A stretch of 64,000 bases of DNA from Faecalicatena contorta (GTDB lineage Bacteria; Bacillota; Clostridia; Lachnospirales; Lachnospiraceae). A program made the translations under genes and the position numbers. The stretch spans positions 124,001 to 188,000 of the forward strand of contig NZ_QGDS01000007.1 of NCBI RefSeq assembly GCF_003149105.1, in the 5' to 3' direction. The notes under the pieces were generated by a model. The model was given only the letters and a program-made list of their open reading frames with translations. It had not been told where the DNA came from and searched no databases. Shown piece by piece: positions 17,279 to 25,433 of this stretch (the first letter of the stretch is position 1; every line of letters begins with the position of its first letter).

Positions 17279-19006
17279 ATGAAATATGAAAAGATAGAAC
17301 GGGCGATATTTCTGGAGCGCCCAAACCGGTTTATTGCGTATGCAGAGCTGAACGGGAAACAGGAAACTATACATGTAAAGAATACCGGACGCTGTGCAGA
17401 ATTGCTGAAGCCGGGAGTAAGCATTTATGTGCAGGAAAGTGATAATCCCAACCGGAAGACAGGATGGGATTTGATTGCAGTAAAAAAGGGAGAACGTCTG
17501 ATTAACATGGATTCACAGATTCCAAACAGGGTTGTTCAGGAGTGGATTGAAGAAGGGCAGTTATTTGGAGATAAACCTTATGTAAAACCTGAGGTGACCT
17601 ATGGGAATTCCCGTTTTGACCTTTATGTGGAAGCGGATGGAAGAAAAATTCTTATTGAGGTAAAGGGAGTGACCCTGGAAGAGGATGGCGTAGTCCGATT
17701 CCCTGATGCACCCAGTTTACGCGCTGTCAAGCATGTGGAGGAACTGTGCAGAGCGGTGAAAGAAGGCTATGAGGCGTATGTCATATTTGTTATACAAATG
17801 AAAGGGGTTCGTTATTTTACACCCAATGTGGATACGCATCCCGAGTTTGGAAAAGCTTTGAAAGCGGCAAAGGCTGCCGGGGTAAAAGTTCTGGCTTATG
17901 ATTGCAGGGTAACGCCGGAGAGTATTGAATTGGATGAACCAGTGCCTGTTGTACTGGGCAGCCCGGTTCTTAAAGAAGCAGTTATTCCAATTATAGAATG
18001 GTACCGCAGGAATAAGAGGGATTTACCGTGGCGGCATAATGTGAGCGCTTACCATGTGTGGATATCTGAAATTATGCTTCAGCAAACAAGAGTGGAGGCG
18101 GTGAAGCGTTATTACGAGAGATTTCTGGAAGTGCTCCCCACTGTCAAAGACCTTGCCGAAGTAAAAGAGGATAAACTCCTTAAGCTTTGGGAAGGACTGG
18201 GGTATTATAACAGGGTCAGAAATATGCAAAAAGCTGCCCAGCAGATTATGGTGGACTATCAGGGAGAATTTCCTGCTACATACGAGGAAATACGCTCCCT
18301 GAAAGGAATAGGAAGTTATACGGCGGGAGCCGTCAGTTCCTTTGCCTATGGCCTGCCCAGGCCGGCTGTGGACGGTAATGTATTAAGGGTTGTGTCCAGG
18401 CTTACAGCAAGCAGGGATGATATTATGAAGGCAGGGGTCAGAACTCGTATAGAAAGAGAAATTGAGGAAGTAATACCTTCTGATGCTGCATCAGATTTTA
18501 ATCAGGGTCTGATTGAGCTTGGGGCTATTGTCTGTATGCCAAACGGAGACCCAAAATGCGGGGAATGTCCGGTCTGCCATCTGTGTCAGGGGAAATTGCT
18601 GGGAATAGAAAAAGAGCTGCCGGTAAAAACGAAGGCAAAAGCGAGAAGAATTGAGAAGAGGACAGTTCTGGTTTTGAAAGATGGAGATTCCCTGGCTATA
18701 AAGAAGCGGGCGCCAAAAGGATTGCTTGCCGGACTGTATGAACTGCCCAATTTGGAAGGGCATTTAAACAGAAAAGAAGTGGTAGAATACTGCCATTCTA
18801 TAGGACTATCACCTCTTCATATCAAAAAGGCGGAAGATGCGAAGCATATATTCAGTCATGTGGAATGGCACATGATAGGATATGAGATAAAGGTTGATGA
18901 GCTGGAAAAAAACTGCAGTCAAGATATGATATTTGCCCCCAGACTAGAAATCGAAGAAAAGTATCCTATACCTTCTGCATTTGAAGTCTACCGGGGATTG
19001 TTTTAG
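17279..19006 (+). CDS. sfsA-mutY: Fusion of SfsA nuclease-like domain and MutY adenine glycosylase
   Basis: A 575-residue two-domain protein in one uninterrupted frame. Residues 1-225 match SfsA (NTGRCAELL, TYGNSRFDLY, ILIEVKGVTL), a family with a nuclease-like fold whose role is unsettled. Residues 230-575 are MutY, which removes adenine opposite 8-oxoguanine. The catalytic Glu264 is in EIMLQQTR, the helix-hairpin-helix is LKGIGSYTAG, and the catalytic Asp365 is in VDGNVLR. The iron-sulfur cysteines are 419, 427, 430 and 436, with a first gap of seven residues instead of six. A C-terminal Nudix-like 8-oxoG recognition domain (about 455-575) is present. The ribosome-binding site is weak. Confidence 0.92.
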   Translation: MKYEKIERAIFLERPNRFIAYAELNGKQETIHVKNTGRCAELLKPGVSIYVQESDNPNRKTGWDLIAVKKGERLINMDSQIPNRVVQEWIEEGQLFGDKPYVKPEVTYGNSRFDLYVEADGRKILIEVKGVTLEEDGVVRFPDAPSLRAVKHVEELCRAVKEGYEAYVIFVIQMKGVRYFTPNVDTHPEFGKALKAAKAAGVKVLAYDCRVTPESIELDEPVPVVLGSPVLKEAVIPIIEWYRRNKRDLPWRHNVSAYHVWISEIMLQQTRVEAVKRYYERFLEVLPTVKDLAEVKEDKLLKLWEGLGYYNRVRNMQKAAQQIMVDYQGEFPATYEEIRSLKGIGSYTAGAVSSFAYGLPRPAVDGNVLRVVSRLTASRDDIMKAGVRTRIEREIEEVIPSDAASDFNQGLIELGAIVCMPNGDPKCGECPVCHLCQGKLLGIEKELPVKTKAKARRIEKRTVLVLKDGDSLAIKKRAPKGLLAGLYELPNLEGHLNRKEVVEYCHSIGLSPLHIKKAEDAKHIFSHVEWHMIGYEIKVDELEKNCSQDMIFAPRLEIEEKYPIPSAFEVYRGLF

Positions 19007-19022
19007 AGTCCACTCTGTTTTC

Positions 19023-19051
19023 TTGAATGTGACTGTGGTTTATGATATACT
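19023..19051 (+). promoter_or_regulatory. Promoter of the TetR-lipid kinase operon
   Basis: TTGAAT (19023-19028) and TATACT (19046-19051) with a 17-base spacer. The predicted start lies about 30 bases before the tetR-type gene. Confidence 0.7.
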
Positions 19052-19088
19052 CAAGCTATCACCAGCCAGATAAAAGGAGTGTACAGTT

Positions 19089-19691
19089 ATGGGCGATAAG
19101 ATAGAACTATCAAGACAGCAGCAGAAGTCCCGGGAGACAAAGGAAAGAATATTCCGGGCAGCGAAAAGAATTTTGCAGAAGAAAGGTTATGAGGAACTTT
19201 CTATCAAAAATATCTGTGAGGAAGCAGGGGTATCCAATGGAAGCTTTTATCATCATTTTAAGACGAAGGATGACCTGCTGTCCTATTATATTGAAGACCA
19301 GCCCAGTATTAATCCGGATTTGCTGGATCTTCCAAGAAATGCAGATGAGGCGAAGATTGCAATTATCCATGTGTATCTGAATTATGTAGAGTATTGCCGT
19401 GAGCTTGGAGTAGAATTTATGTCCGGTTATTATGATACAAAAAATCAGGCATTGAATCCTGACAGCCGTACGGAACGTACGTATCCCATTGTAACAGTAC
19501 AGACATATGTGGAGAAGGCGGTACAGGCTGGAATCATACGGCTCAATCTGGAGATTGAAGCGTTTACTACAGATATCAGAATGATTGTAATCGGAAATGT
19601 ATTCGAATGGTGCCTGCGCGGCGGAAAAGCTGATTTTGAGGGAAACATGAGACGGTCCCTTAGCAAATACCTGGATAGTACCATCCTTTAA
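19089..19691 (+). CDS. TetR-family transcriptional regulator
   Basis: A 200-residue one-component regulator. The N-terminal helix-turn-helix domain (about residues 15-65) shows KERIFRAAKRILQKKGYEELSI followed by the recognition part EAGVSNGSFYHHFKTKDDLL. The C-terminal ligand-binding domain is variable and gives no hint of the ligand. It lies 58 bases before a lipid kinase gene with no terminator between, so it may regulate its own operon. Confidence 0.88.
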   Translation: MGDKIELSRQQQKSRETKERIFRAAKRILQKKGYEELSIKNICEEAGVSNGSFYHHFKTKDDLLSYYIEDQPSINPDLLDLPRNADEAKIAIIHVYLNYVEYCRELGVEFMSGYYDTKNQALNPDSRTERTYPIVTVQTYVEKAVQAGIIRLNLEIEAFTTDIRMIVIGNVFEWCLRGGKADFEGNMRRSLSKYLDSTIL

Positions 19692-19749
19692 AAAGTACCG
19701 GACGGTACAGGTTATAAAAGTAAATCCGCAGGGCGGAGGTATAGAAAAA

Positions 19750-20670
19750 ATGAAGTATAATTTTATTGTGAATCCCCATTCCCGTTCCGGCAAGGGCGGC
19801 ATGATATGGGAAATTCTTGAGCCGGAGCTAAAGAAAAGACAAACGGATTATGAAGGCTTCCTCACGGAACATCCGGGACATGCCATTACTCTCGCCCAAC
19901 AGATAACAGGTGACGGTCAGGAACATGTGATTGTGATACTTGGCGGTGACGGGACAGTCAATGAGGTCGTGAATGGAATTGAAGATGTGGAGAAAATTAC
20001 TCTCGGATACATCCCCACCGGTTCCAGCAATGATTTGGCAAGGGGACTGGGACTGCCCAAGGAGCCGCTGGATGCTCTGGATGTTGTACTAAATTCCGGA
20101 CAGATACAGAAAATGGATATTGGACTTTTGACCCGCGGAGGTAAAGAAAGAAGATTTGCCGTAAGTGCAGGAATCGGCTTTGATGCTGCAGTCTGTCATC
20201 AGGCAGCCATATCCAGCCTGAAAGTTTTACTGAACCGTTTGAAGCTTGGAAAACTGACCTATGTGGCAATTGCACTTGGACGGCTGTTTTGTGATAATCC
20301 CGTAAGAGCACAAATAACATTGGATGATAAAGAAGCAAAGACATTTGAAAGGGTATATTTTGCTGCCGCTATGAATAACTCTTACGAAGGCGGCGGATTT
20401 CATTTCTGCCCTAATGCCAGAAATGATGATGGTTTGCTGGATGTAATCGTGATTTCAAAACTTCCAAAACTTGCAGTTCTTTTATTGCTTCCCACTGCCT
20501 ATAAAGGATGGCATACACATTTCCCGGGAATATTTGTATTTCAGTGCAGAAAAGCCACAATAGAGACGGAGGAGGCACTTGCCGTTCATACGGACGGAGA
20601 GCCGATATTTTTAAGAAAAAAAATAATAGCAGGGCTGTTAGGGAAACAAATCAGAGTGATTACTGTGTAA
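19750..20670 (+). CDS. Diacylglycerol kinase family lipid kinase
   Basis: A 306-residue soluble lipid kinase of the DagK/YegS/sphingosine kinase family. It starts with the FIVNPHSRSGKGG phosphate-binding segment. The nucleotide motif GGDGTVNEVVNGI lies near residues 64-76, followed by LGYIPTGSSNDLARGLGLP. The C-terminal part holds NSYEGGGFHFCPNARNDDGLLDV. Such enzymes phosphorylate diacylglycerol to return it to phospholipid synthesis. Its neighbour upstream is the TetR gene and downstream a PAP2 phosphatase, so a membrane lipid theme is likely. Confidence 0.9.
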   Translation: MKYNFIVNPHSRSGKGGMIWEILEPELKKRQTDYEGFLTEHPGHAITLAQQITGDGQEHVIVILGGDGTVNEVVNGIEDVEKITLGYIPTGSSNDLARGLGLPKEPLDALDVVLNSGQIQKMDIGLLTRGGKERRFAVSAGIGFDAAVCHQAAISSLKVLLNRLKLGKLTYVAIALGRLFCDNPVRAQITLDDKEAKTFERVYFAAAMNNSYEGGGFHFCPNARNDDGLLDVIVISKLPKLAVLLLLPTAYKGWHTHFPGIFVFQCRKATIETEEALAVHTDGEPIFLRKKIIAGLLGKQIRVITV

Positions 20671-20735
20671 ATATAGAAGTCTTGGATATAATCTCAAAAA
20701 AAATAAAAAGATTTGTTAAGGTTTTATGAACATTG

Positions 20736-20764
20736 TTGTTGCAGTTTCTGATTCGTGTTATAAT
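20736..20764 (+). promoter_or_regulatory. Extended -10 promoter of the PAP2 gene
   Basis: TTGTTG (20736-20741), 17 bases, then TATAAT (20759-20764) preceded by TGT, an extended -10. Confidence 0.65.
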
Positions 20765-20811
20765 CGGGGGAGTTAAAAGGGATTCAGATTCGAAAAAAGG
20801 GAGTGTTCTGT

Positions 20812-21483
20812 ATGAGCCTTAAAAACAAAGCAGCAGGTTTTATAAAAAAGTATAAACATGCCTGGGTGTTTAGTTATATTTTAATTTATATGCCATGGTT
20901 TTTATATTTGGAAAAGCATGTAACATCCAACTATCATGTCATTCATTCCTCAATAGATAAGAAGATACCATTTATAGAATACTTTATTGTGCCATATTTG
21001 TTATGGTTTGTATTTATTGCTATCACATTTTTATACTTTTTCTTCACTGATGTAGAAGGCTTTTATAAGCTGGCTAAGCTAATGTTCACAGGAATGACCA
21101 TTTTTCTGATTATATCCACCCTCATTCCAAACGGAGTGAACCTGCGTCCCGTATATTTCGATAGAAATAACATTTTTATAGATATGGTAAAGATGCTTTA
21201 CCGGGCAGATACCCCTACTAATGTTCTGCCGAGTCTGCATGTGTTTAACTCTATAGCAGCCTGTATAGCAATCTGCCATAGTCAGGCTCTGCGGAAGCAT
21301 AAAATTATCAGTTGGAGTGCTTACATTCTGGCAGGCTTAATTATTCTGGCCACAATGTTTTTAAAACAGCATTCAGTCATAGATGTAATGGCAGGAGCCC
21401 TGATGTCATATGCTCTTTATCAGTTCGTATATGAAACAAACAAGAAGAGGGTGCCAAAGCCGGCTGGAGAAATAGCCTTTTGA
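20812..21483 (+). CDS. PAP2-superfamily membrane phosphatase
   Basis: A 223-residue integral membrane protein with about six hydrophobic segments. It carries PAP2 motif 2 (NVLPSLHVFNS) and motif 3 (KQHSVIDVMAGA), whose His and Asp form the active site together with the motif 2 His. It resembles the inositol-phosphoceramide-synthase-like subgroup. It probably removes phosphate from a lipid or polyprenyl phosphate. The ATG at 20812 is chosen because AAGGGAG lies 7-8 bases upstream; a GTG at 20803 is the alternative. Confidence 0.8.
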   Translation: MSLKNKAAGFIKKYKHAWVFSYILIYMPWFLYLEKHVTSNYHVIHSSIDKKIPFIEYFIVPYLLWFVFIAITFLYFFFTDVEGFYKLAKLMFTGMTIFLIISTLIPNGVNLRPVYFDRNNIFIDMVKMLYRADTPTNVLPSLHVFNSIAACIAICHSQALRKHKIISWSAYILAGLIILATMFLKQHSVIDVMAGALMSYALYQFVYETNKKRVPKPAGEIAF

Positions 21484-21597
21484 AGCAGGCAGAACAAGGA
21501 AAAGCCATATCTGCCCGTTCTTTCTATAGCCAAAATGGTTATTGTAGTGTTATAATGTGAAAAGACTACAAATGGATTAGGAGGAAGTAGAAGAATC
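21484..21597 (+). promoter_or_regulatory. trpS upstream region with extended -10
   Basis: TGT-TATAAT at 21548-21556 forms an extended -10 element; the -35 is poor. A weak GGCAGA/TCTGCC hairpin just after the PAP2 gene may terminate it. No T-box leader is present, which is worth noting for a Firmicute aminoacyl-tRNA synthetase gene. Confidence 0.5.
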
Positions 21598-22701
21598 ATG
21601 GGGAAGATTATGTTAACTGGAGACAGACCTACCGGAAGATTGCATGTAGGTCACTACGTTGGTTCTTTAAAGCGCAGAGTAGAACTGCAAAATACAGGAG
21701 AGTTTGATAATATATTTGTTATGATAGCAGACGCACAGGCATTGACGGATAATGCGGACAATCCGGAAAAAGTGCGTCAGAATATAATAGAGGTTGCCCT
21801 GGACTATCTGGCCTGCGGCCTGGATCCGGAAAAGTCAACGATGTTTATACAGTCACAGATACCGGAACTTTGTGAGCTGTCGTTTTATTATATGAATCTT
21901 GTCACAGTATCCCGCCTGCAGCGTAATCCAACTGTAAAATCAGAAATTCAGATGCGGAATTTTGATACCAGTATTCCGGTGGGATTCTTCACATATCCAA
22001 TCAGCCAGGCTGCTGATATTACTGCCTTTAAGGCAACGACAGTACCGGTTGGTGAAGATCAGCTTCCGATGCTGGAGCAGACGAAAGAGATTGTAAGGAA
22101 GTTTAATTCTATTTATGGGGATACACTGGTAGAGCCTGAAATCTTGCTTCCGGATAATACTGCTTGTTTGAGACTGCCGGGTACAGACGGAAAAGCTAAA
22201 ATGAGTAAATCTTTGAATAACTGTATTTATCTTTCAGAGGAGCCGGATGCTATAAAGCAGAAGGTGTTCAGTATGTTTACCGACCCGACACATATTAAAG
22301 TTGAGGACCCTGGAAAACTGGAAGGAAATACGGTTTTCACTTACCTTGATGCGTTTTGCCGTCCGGAATACTTTAAGGAATTTTTGCCAGATTATGAGAA
22401 CCTGGACGAGCTGAAAGCACATTATACACGCGGCGGCCTTGGCGATATGAAGGTGAAGCGGTTCCTGAATTCTGTTCTTCAGGCAGAGCTGGAACCAATC
22501 AGAAATAGAAGAAAAGAATATCAAAAAGATATACCTTATGTATATGAAATATTAAAAAAGGGTAGTGAGAAAGCAGAGAGTGTTGCGGCAGATACCCTTA
22601 GAGATGTAAAAGAAGCAATGAAGATTAACTATTTTGAGGACCAGGAGCTGATTAATGCGCAGGCGGAGAAATTCCGTGAGGGGGAAGCGAAGGAAGCTTG
22701 A
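21598..22701 (+). CDS. trpS: Tryptophanyl-tRNA synthetase
   Basis: Charges tRNA-Trp. A 367-residue class I enzyme with the HIGH-type motif in GDRPTGRLHVGHYVGSL (about 8-24) and the KMSKS loop (KAKMSKSLNN, about 199-208). The QAADI and GEDQLPMLEQTKE segments typical of TrpRS lie between. AGGAGGAAG precedes the ATG at a spacing of about 9. The stop is one base before the start of the GGDEF gene, so the two are co-transcribed. Confidence 0.96.
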   Translation: MGKIMLTGDRPTGRLHVGHYVGSLKRRVELQNTGEFDNIFVMIADAQALTDNADNPEKVRQNIIEVALDYLACGLDPEKSTMFIQSQIPELCELSFYYMNLVTVSRLQRNPTVKSEIQMRNFDTSIPVGFFTYPISQAADITAFKATTVPVGEDQLPMLEQTKEIVRKFNSIYGDTLVEPEILLPDNTACLRLPGTDGKAKMSKSLNNCIYLSEEPDAIKQKVFSMFTDPTHIKVEDPGKLEGNTVFTYLDAFCRPEYFKEFLPDYENLDELKAHYTRGGLGDMKVKRFLNSVLQAELEPIRNRRKEYQKDIPYVYEILKKGSEKAESVAADTLRDVKEAMKINYFEDQELINAQAEKFREGEAKEA

Positions 22702-22702
22702 A

Positions 22703-23641
22703 ATGCGTGATGTGGAGATTTCTGAGGCATACAGGTGTCTCATAGAACAGGCGAGCTTTGATGATTTGACCGGGGTACTGAACCGCAGAGCAGGAAAAGA
22801 GTACCTGGATGAGCTGCTCCACAGAGTGGAGTCGGAGCAGAAAATGCTCACGCTTGCTCTTTGTGATATAAATAACCTAAAAAAAGTAAATGACAGGTTC
22901 GGACATAGAGAAGGAGACCGCATGCTTAAGTATGCGGCTTCTGCCATGTCTTACCAGCTGGTGGACGGTGATTTGATATTCCGCTTGAGTGGTGATGAGT
23001 TTGTCCTTGCGTTTTTTAATGAGAGCCGAAGAGGCGGTGAAGAGCGGCTGCAGAAAAGTTTAGAGCATTTGGATGAAGAACGTCAAGAAAATGGTGTTGT
23101 TTACGAAATATCATTTTCATACGGACTTGTGGAGGTGTTTCCGGGAGAAGTTCATAATGTTTCTGATTTAATTGAACAGGCTGATGCAAGAATGTATATC
23201 CAGAAGCGGAAATATCATGCCATGAAAGCAATGGGTAAACAAAGAAAAACAGATATTGGAGACTTTCTATATGATACAGAACATCTGTATGAGGCATTGA
23301 TGAGCAGTACGGATGATTATATATTTGCAGGAAATTTGCAGACTGGTATATTTCGGTATCCTCCGGCTATGGTAAATGAATTTAGCCTGCCCGGAGAGAT
23401 TGCTGGTGATGTAAATGCCATTTGGGAAAAGATTATACATCCTGATGATGTAAAAATATATCTTGAAAAAAATCAAGAGATAATGGATGGGAAATCGGAA
23501 TACTGTGATATGAAGTACCGGGCAAAAAACATAAAAGGTGAATGGGTCTGGCTTCGCTGCCGGGGCAAGATGATACGGGATGAGATGGGAATTCCTGATT
23601 TGTTTGCCGGCATGATTGCAAATTTGGGAAATGAGGACTAA
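22703..23641 (+). CDS. GGDEF-PAS protein (putative diguanylate cyclase)
   Basis: A 312-residue cytoplasmic protein with a GGDEF domain first (about 10-175) and a PAS_3-type sensor domain last (about 205-305, with IIHPDDVKIYLEKNQ and MKYRAKNIKGEWVWLRCRGK). DDLTGVLNRR and the metal Asp in LCDINNLKKVND are present. The signature is SGDEF (96-100) rather than GGDEF. No RxxD inhibitory site is visible at the expected place. The start at 22703 follows GAAGGA; an ATG inside trpS at 22655 is possible but less likely. It probably makes cyclic di-GMP or is a degenerate sensor. Confidence 0.85.
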   Translation: MRDVEISEAYRCLIEQASFDDLTGVLNRRAGKEYLDELLHRVESEQKMLTLALCDINNLKKVNDRFGHREGDRMLKYAASAMSYQLVDGDLIFRLSGDEFVLAFFNESRRGGEERLQKSLEHLDEERQENGVVYEISFSYGLVEVFPGEVHNVSDLIEQADARMYIQKRKYHAMKAMGKQRKTDIGDFLYDTEHLYEALMSSTDDYIFAGNLQTGIFRYPPAMVNEFSLPGEIAGDVNAIWEKIIHPDDVKIYLEKNQEIMDGKSEYCDMKYRAKNIKGEWVWLRCRGKMIRDEMGIPDLFAGMIANLGNED

Positions 23642-23657
23642 GTTTTTTAAATAGAAG

Positions 23658-23680
23658 GAGAGGGATGCCCCTCTCTTTTT
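23658..23680 (+). terminator. Terminator of the trpS operon
   Basis: GAGAGGG (23658-23664) pairs with CCCTCTC (23669-23675), followed by TTTTT. Confidence 0.88.
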
Positions 23681-23686
23681 CAATAT

Positions 23687-23731
23687 AAAAAAGACATGGC
23701 TTCCTTCCAGAGGAAATACTATGTCTTTTTA
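23687..23731 (-). terminator. Terminator of tRNA-Arg
   Basis: AAAAAGACAT pairs with ATGTCTTTTT across about 22 bases with inner TTCC/GGAA pairing. Read on the minus strand it follows the tRNA gene directly and ends in a T run. Confidence 0.7.
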
Positions 23732-23732
23732 G

Positions 23733-23806
23733 CGTGCGCGAGAAGATTCGAACTCCCGACCTTCTGGTCCGTAGCCAGACGCTCTATCCAGCTGAGCTAC
23801 GCGCAC
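23733..23806 (-). tRNA. tRNA-Arg (anticodon ACG)
   Basis: On the minus strand GTGCGCG (1-7) pairs perfectly with CGCGCAC (66-72). The D arm is TAGCTCAGCTGG, the anticodon loop CTACGGA gives ACG, and the T loop is TTCGAAT. The discriminator is G and no CCA is encoded. It reads CGU and, after deamination, CGC and CGA. A terminator hairpin follows. Confidence 0.97.
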
Positions 23807-23886
23807 ATGCTGGAACTATTTCGTTCACAGCAGATATTAGTATATAATAAATTAGATAGCCTGTCAATATGTTTTGCAAAAAAACT

Positions 23887-25122
23887 TTATTGTACCGGAC
23901 GGAACAAGTGTCTGGGAATACCGTCTACCATAACCGGAGACACGTCACCCTGGATAAGGGGGCGGACATAATTGACAAATGCATCAGTTACATAGTTTCC
24001 GTCTTCATTTACCCATTCTCTGGGAACGAGCTTCTCGTCATTTGCAATTTTATGCACATCCTTTACCTCAGTACCGCTCTGGTACGGATCATCTGATAAA
24101 CGGTTTAATATGACCATCTTGCCGGAATCGCCTTCGTCAGCGGCTTTTACTGCGGCACCGCCAACCTGATACGCTTCCAGAATATCTACGCGGGATGCAC
24201 AGTGTGAAGCAGCACGCTGCAGACTGCTAAGTTCAATGGCGCGTGTTTTGCAGCCGATTTCACCTGCAATGTAGCTTGCCAGATAGCTTGCTGTTCCTGA
24301 AAGCTGTTTGTGTCCGAATGCATCTACAAAATCAATACTTTGGCCAAGCTCGCATACATAACGTCCGTCAGCAAGCCGTATACCTTCGGATACTGCTACT
24401 ACAACAGATGATTTCATAGACAGAAGTTCTCTGACCTTGAGGTCAAACTTTCCTATATCAAAAGGCAGTTCGGGAAGATAGATTAAATCAGGCCCTGAAC
24501 AGTCCTCTCCCCTTGCAAGGGCAGCCGCTCCTGTCAGCCAGCCGGCATTACGTCCCATGATTTCCACAATGGATACAAGCCCCTTCTCATACTCCAGGCA
24601 GAAGCTGTCTCGTATGATTTCCTTTACCGAGGTGCCAATATATTTTGCGGCACTTCCGAAGCCCGGTGTGTGGTCGGTGAGTGAAAGGTCATTGTCAATG
24701 GTCTTGGGGCAGCCTATGAAATGGGTTGGGTGTCCGGTGACAATGGCATAATCAGAAAGCTTCTTAATGGTATCCATGGAGTCATTTCCGCCGATGTAAA
24801 TGAATGCTTCAATATCCAGTTTATCAAGAATACTAAATATTTTTTCATAAACTGCCTTGTCTTCGTGTATTCCGGGAAGTTTGTAGCGGCAGGAGCCTAA
24901 AAAAGCAGCAGGGGTCCTTTTTAGTAATTCTGCGTCCAGTTCCGTGGTAATAAAGTCAGATAAATCAATATATCTTTCCTGTAATAGTCCCTGGATTCCA
25001 TGCATCATCCCATAGACCTTACCTGCACCACGGTCTTTGGCGGTACGGTATACTCCGGCCAGACTAGAATTGATAGCCGCTGTCGGTCCGCCGGATTGTC
25101 CGACGATTACGTTTCCTTTCAT
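23887..25122 (-). CDS. pfp: 6-phosphofructokinase, diphosphate-dependent type
   Basis: Phosphorylates fructose 6-phosphate in glycolysis. The 411-residue protein starts MKGNVIVGQSGGPTAAINSS. The phosphoryl donor site reads GGNDS (111-115) and PKTIDND (139-145). Asp114 and Lys140 in place of the two glycines of ATP-dependent enzymes are the known determinants of diphosphate use, and Asp143 is the catalytic base. PGFGSAAKY and IEIMGRNAGWL are conserved. The length exceeds the about 320 residues of bacterial ATP-PFK, as expected for this clade. It is transcribed alone from its own promoter. Confidence 0.9.
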   Translation of the reverse strand: MKGNVIVGQSGGPTAAINSSLAGVYRTAKDRGAGKVYGMMHGIQGLLQERYIDLSDFITTELDAELLKRTPAAFLGSCRYKLPGIHEDKAVYEKIFSILDKLDIEAFIYIGGNDSMDTIKKLSDYAIVTGHPTHFIGCPKTIDNDLSLTDHTPGFGSAAKYIGTSVKEIIRDSFCLEYEKGLVSIVEIMGRNAGWLTGAAALARGEDCSGPDLIYLPELPFDIGKFDLKVRELLSMKSSVVVAVSEGIRLADGRYVCELGQSIDFVDAFGHKQLSGTASYLASYIAGEIGCKTRAIELSSLQRAASHCASRVDILEAYQVGGAAVKAADEGDSGKMVILNRLSDDPYQSGTEVKDVHKIANDEKLVPREWVNEDGNYVTDAFVNYVRPLIQGDVSPVMVDGIPRHLFRPVQ

Positions 25123-25188
25123 GTATGTTACCTCCGTCTCTTGAATTATTGTTAGTCATATTTTTAAAAGAAAACAACTCACAATACT

Positions 25189-25217
25189 AGTTTAGTGCAT
25201 TATGTCCATTTTGTAAA
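25189..25217 (-). promoter_or_regulatory. Promoter of the phosphofructokinase gene
   Basis: Minus strand TTTACA (25212-25217), 17-base spacer, TAAACT (25189-25194). Confidence 0.6.
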
Positions 25218-25318
25218 CGAGAAAAACAAAAACATAGTGAAAATTGACAAAACACAACATGATCTGACATGAGCTGAGAGACAAAAGAAGCAGGAAGCTG
25301 GATTTCTTCCGGCACCTA

Positions 25319-25347
25319 TGTACAGGCTGTTTTAAAAATGTTATAAT
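25319..25347 (+). promoter_or_regulatory. Extended -10 promoter of glf
   Basis: TATAAT (25342-25347) preceded by TGT gives an extended -10. The -35 (TGTACA at 25319-25324) is weak but correctly placed at 17 bases. The rest of this 311-base divergent region shows no gene. Confidence 0.6.
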
Positions 25348-25433
25348 ATGGAACATGGTGAAGAAAAACTTTACAACTTGATTGAGCATTAGGAGTTCAA
25401 TAAATATAAGAAATAGAAGCGGAGGATGATGAA

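Noticed and set aside
23696..23971. Plus-strand frame across tRNA-Arg
   Set aside because: Translates the complement of the tRNA; same artefact as above.
25195..25225. cre-like string near the phosphofructokinase promoter
   Set aside because: Only the TGTAAACG half fits; the second half does not match the catabolite-responsive consensus.
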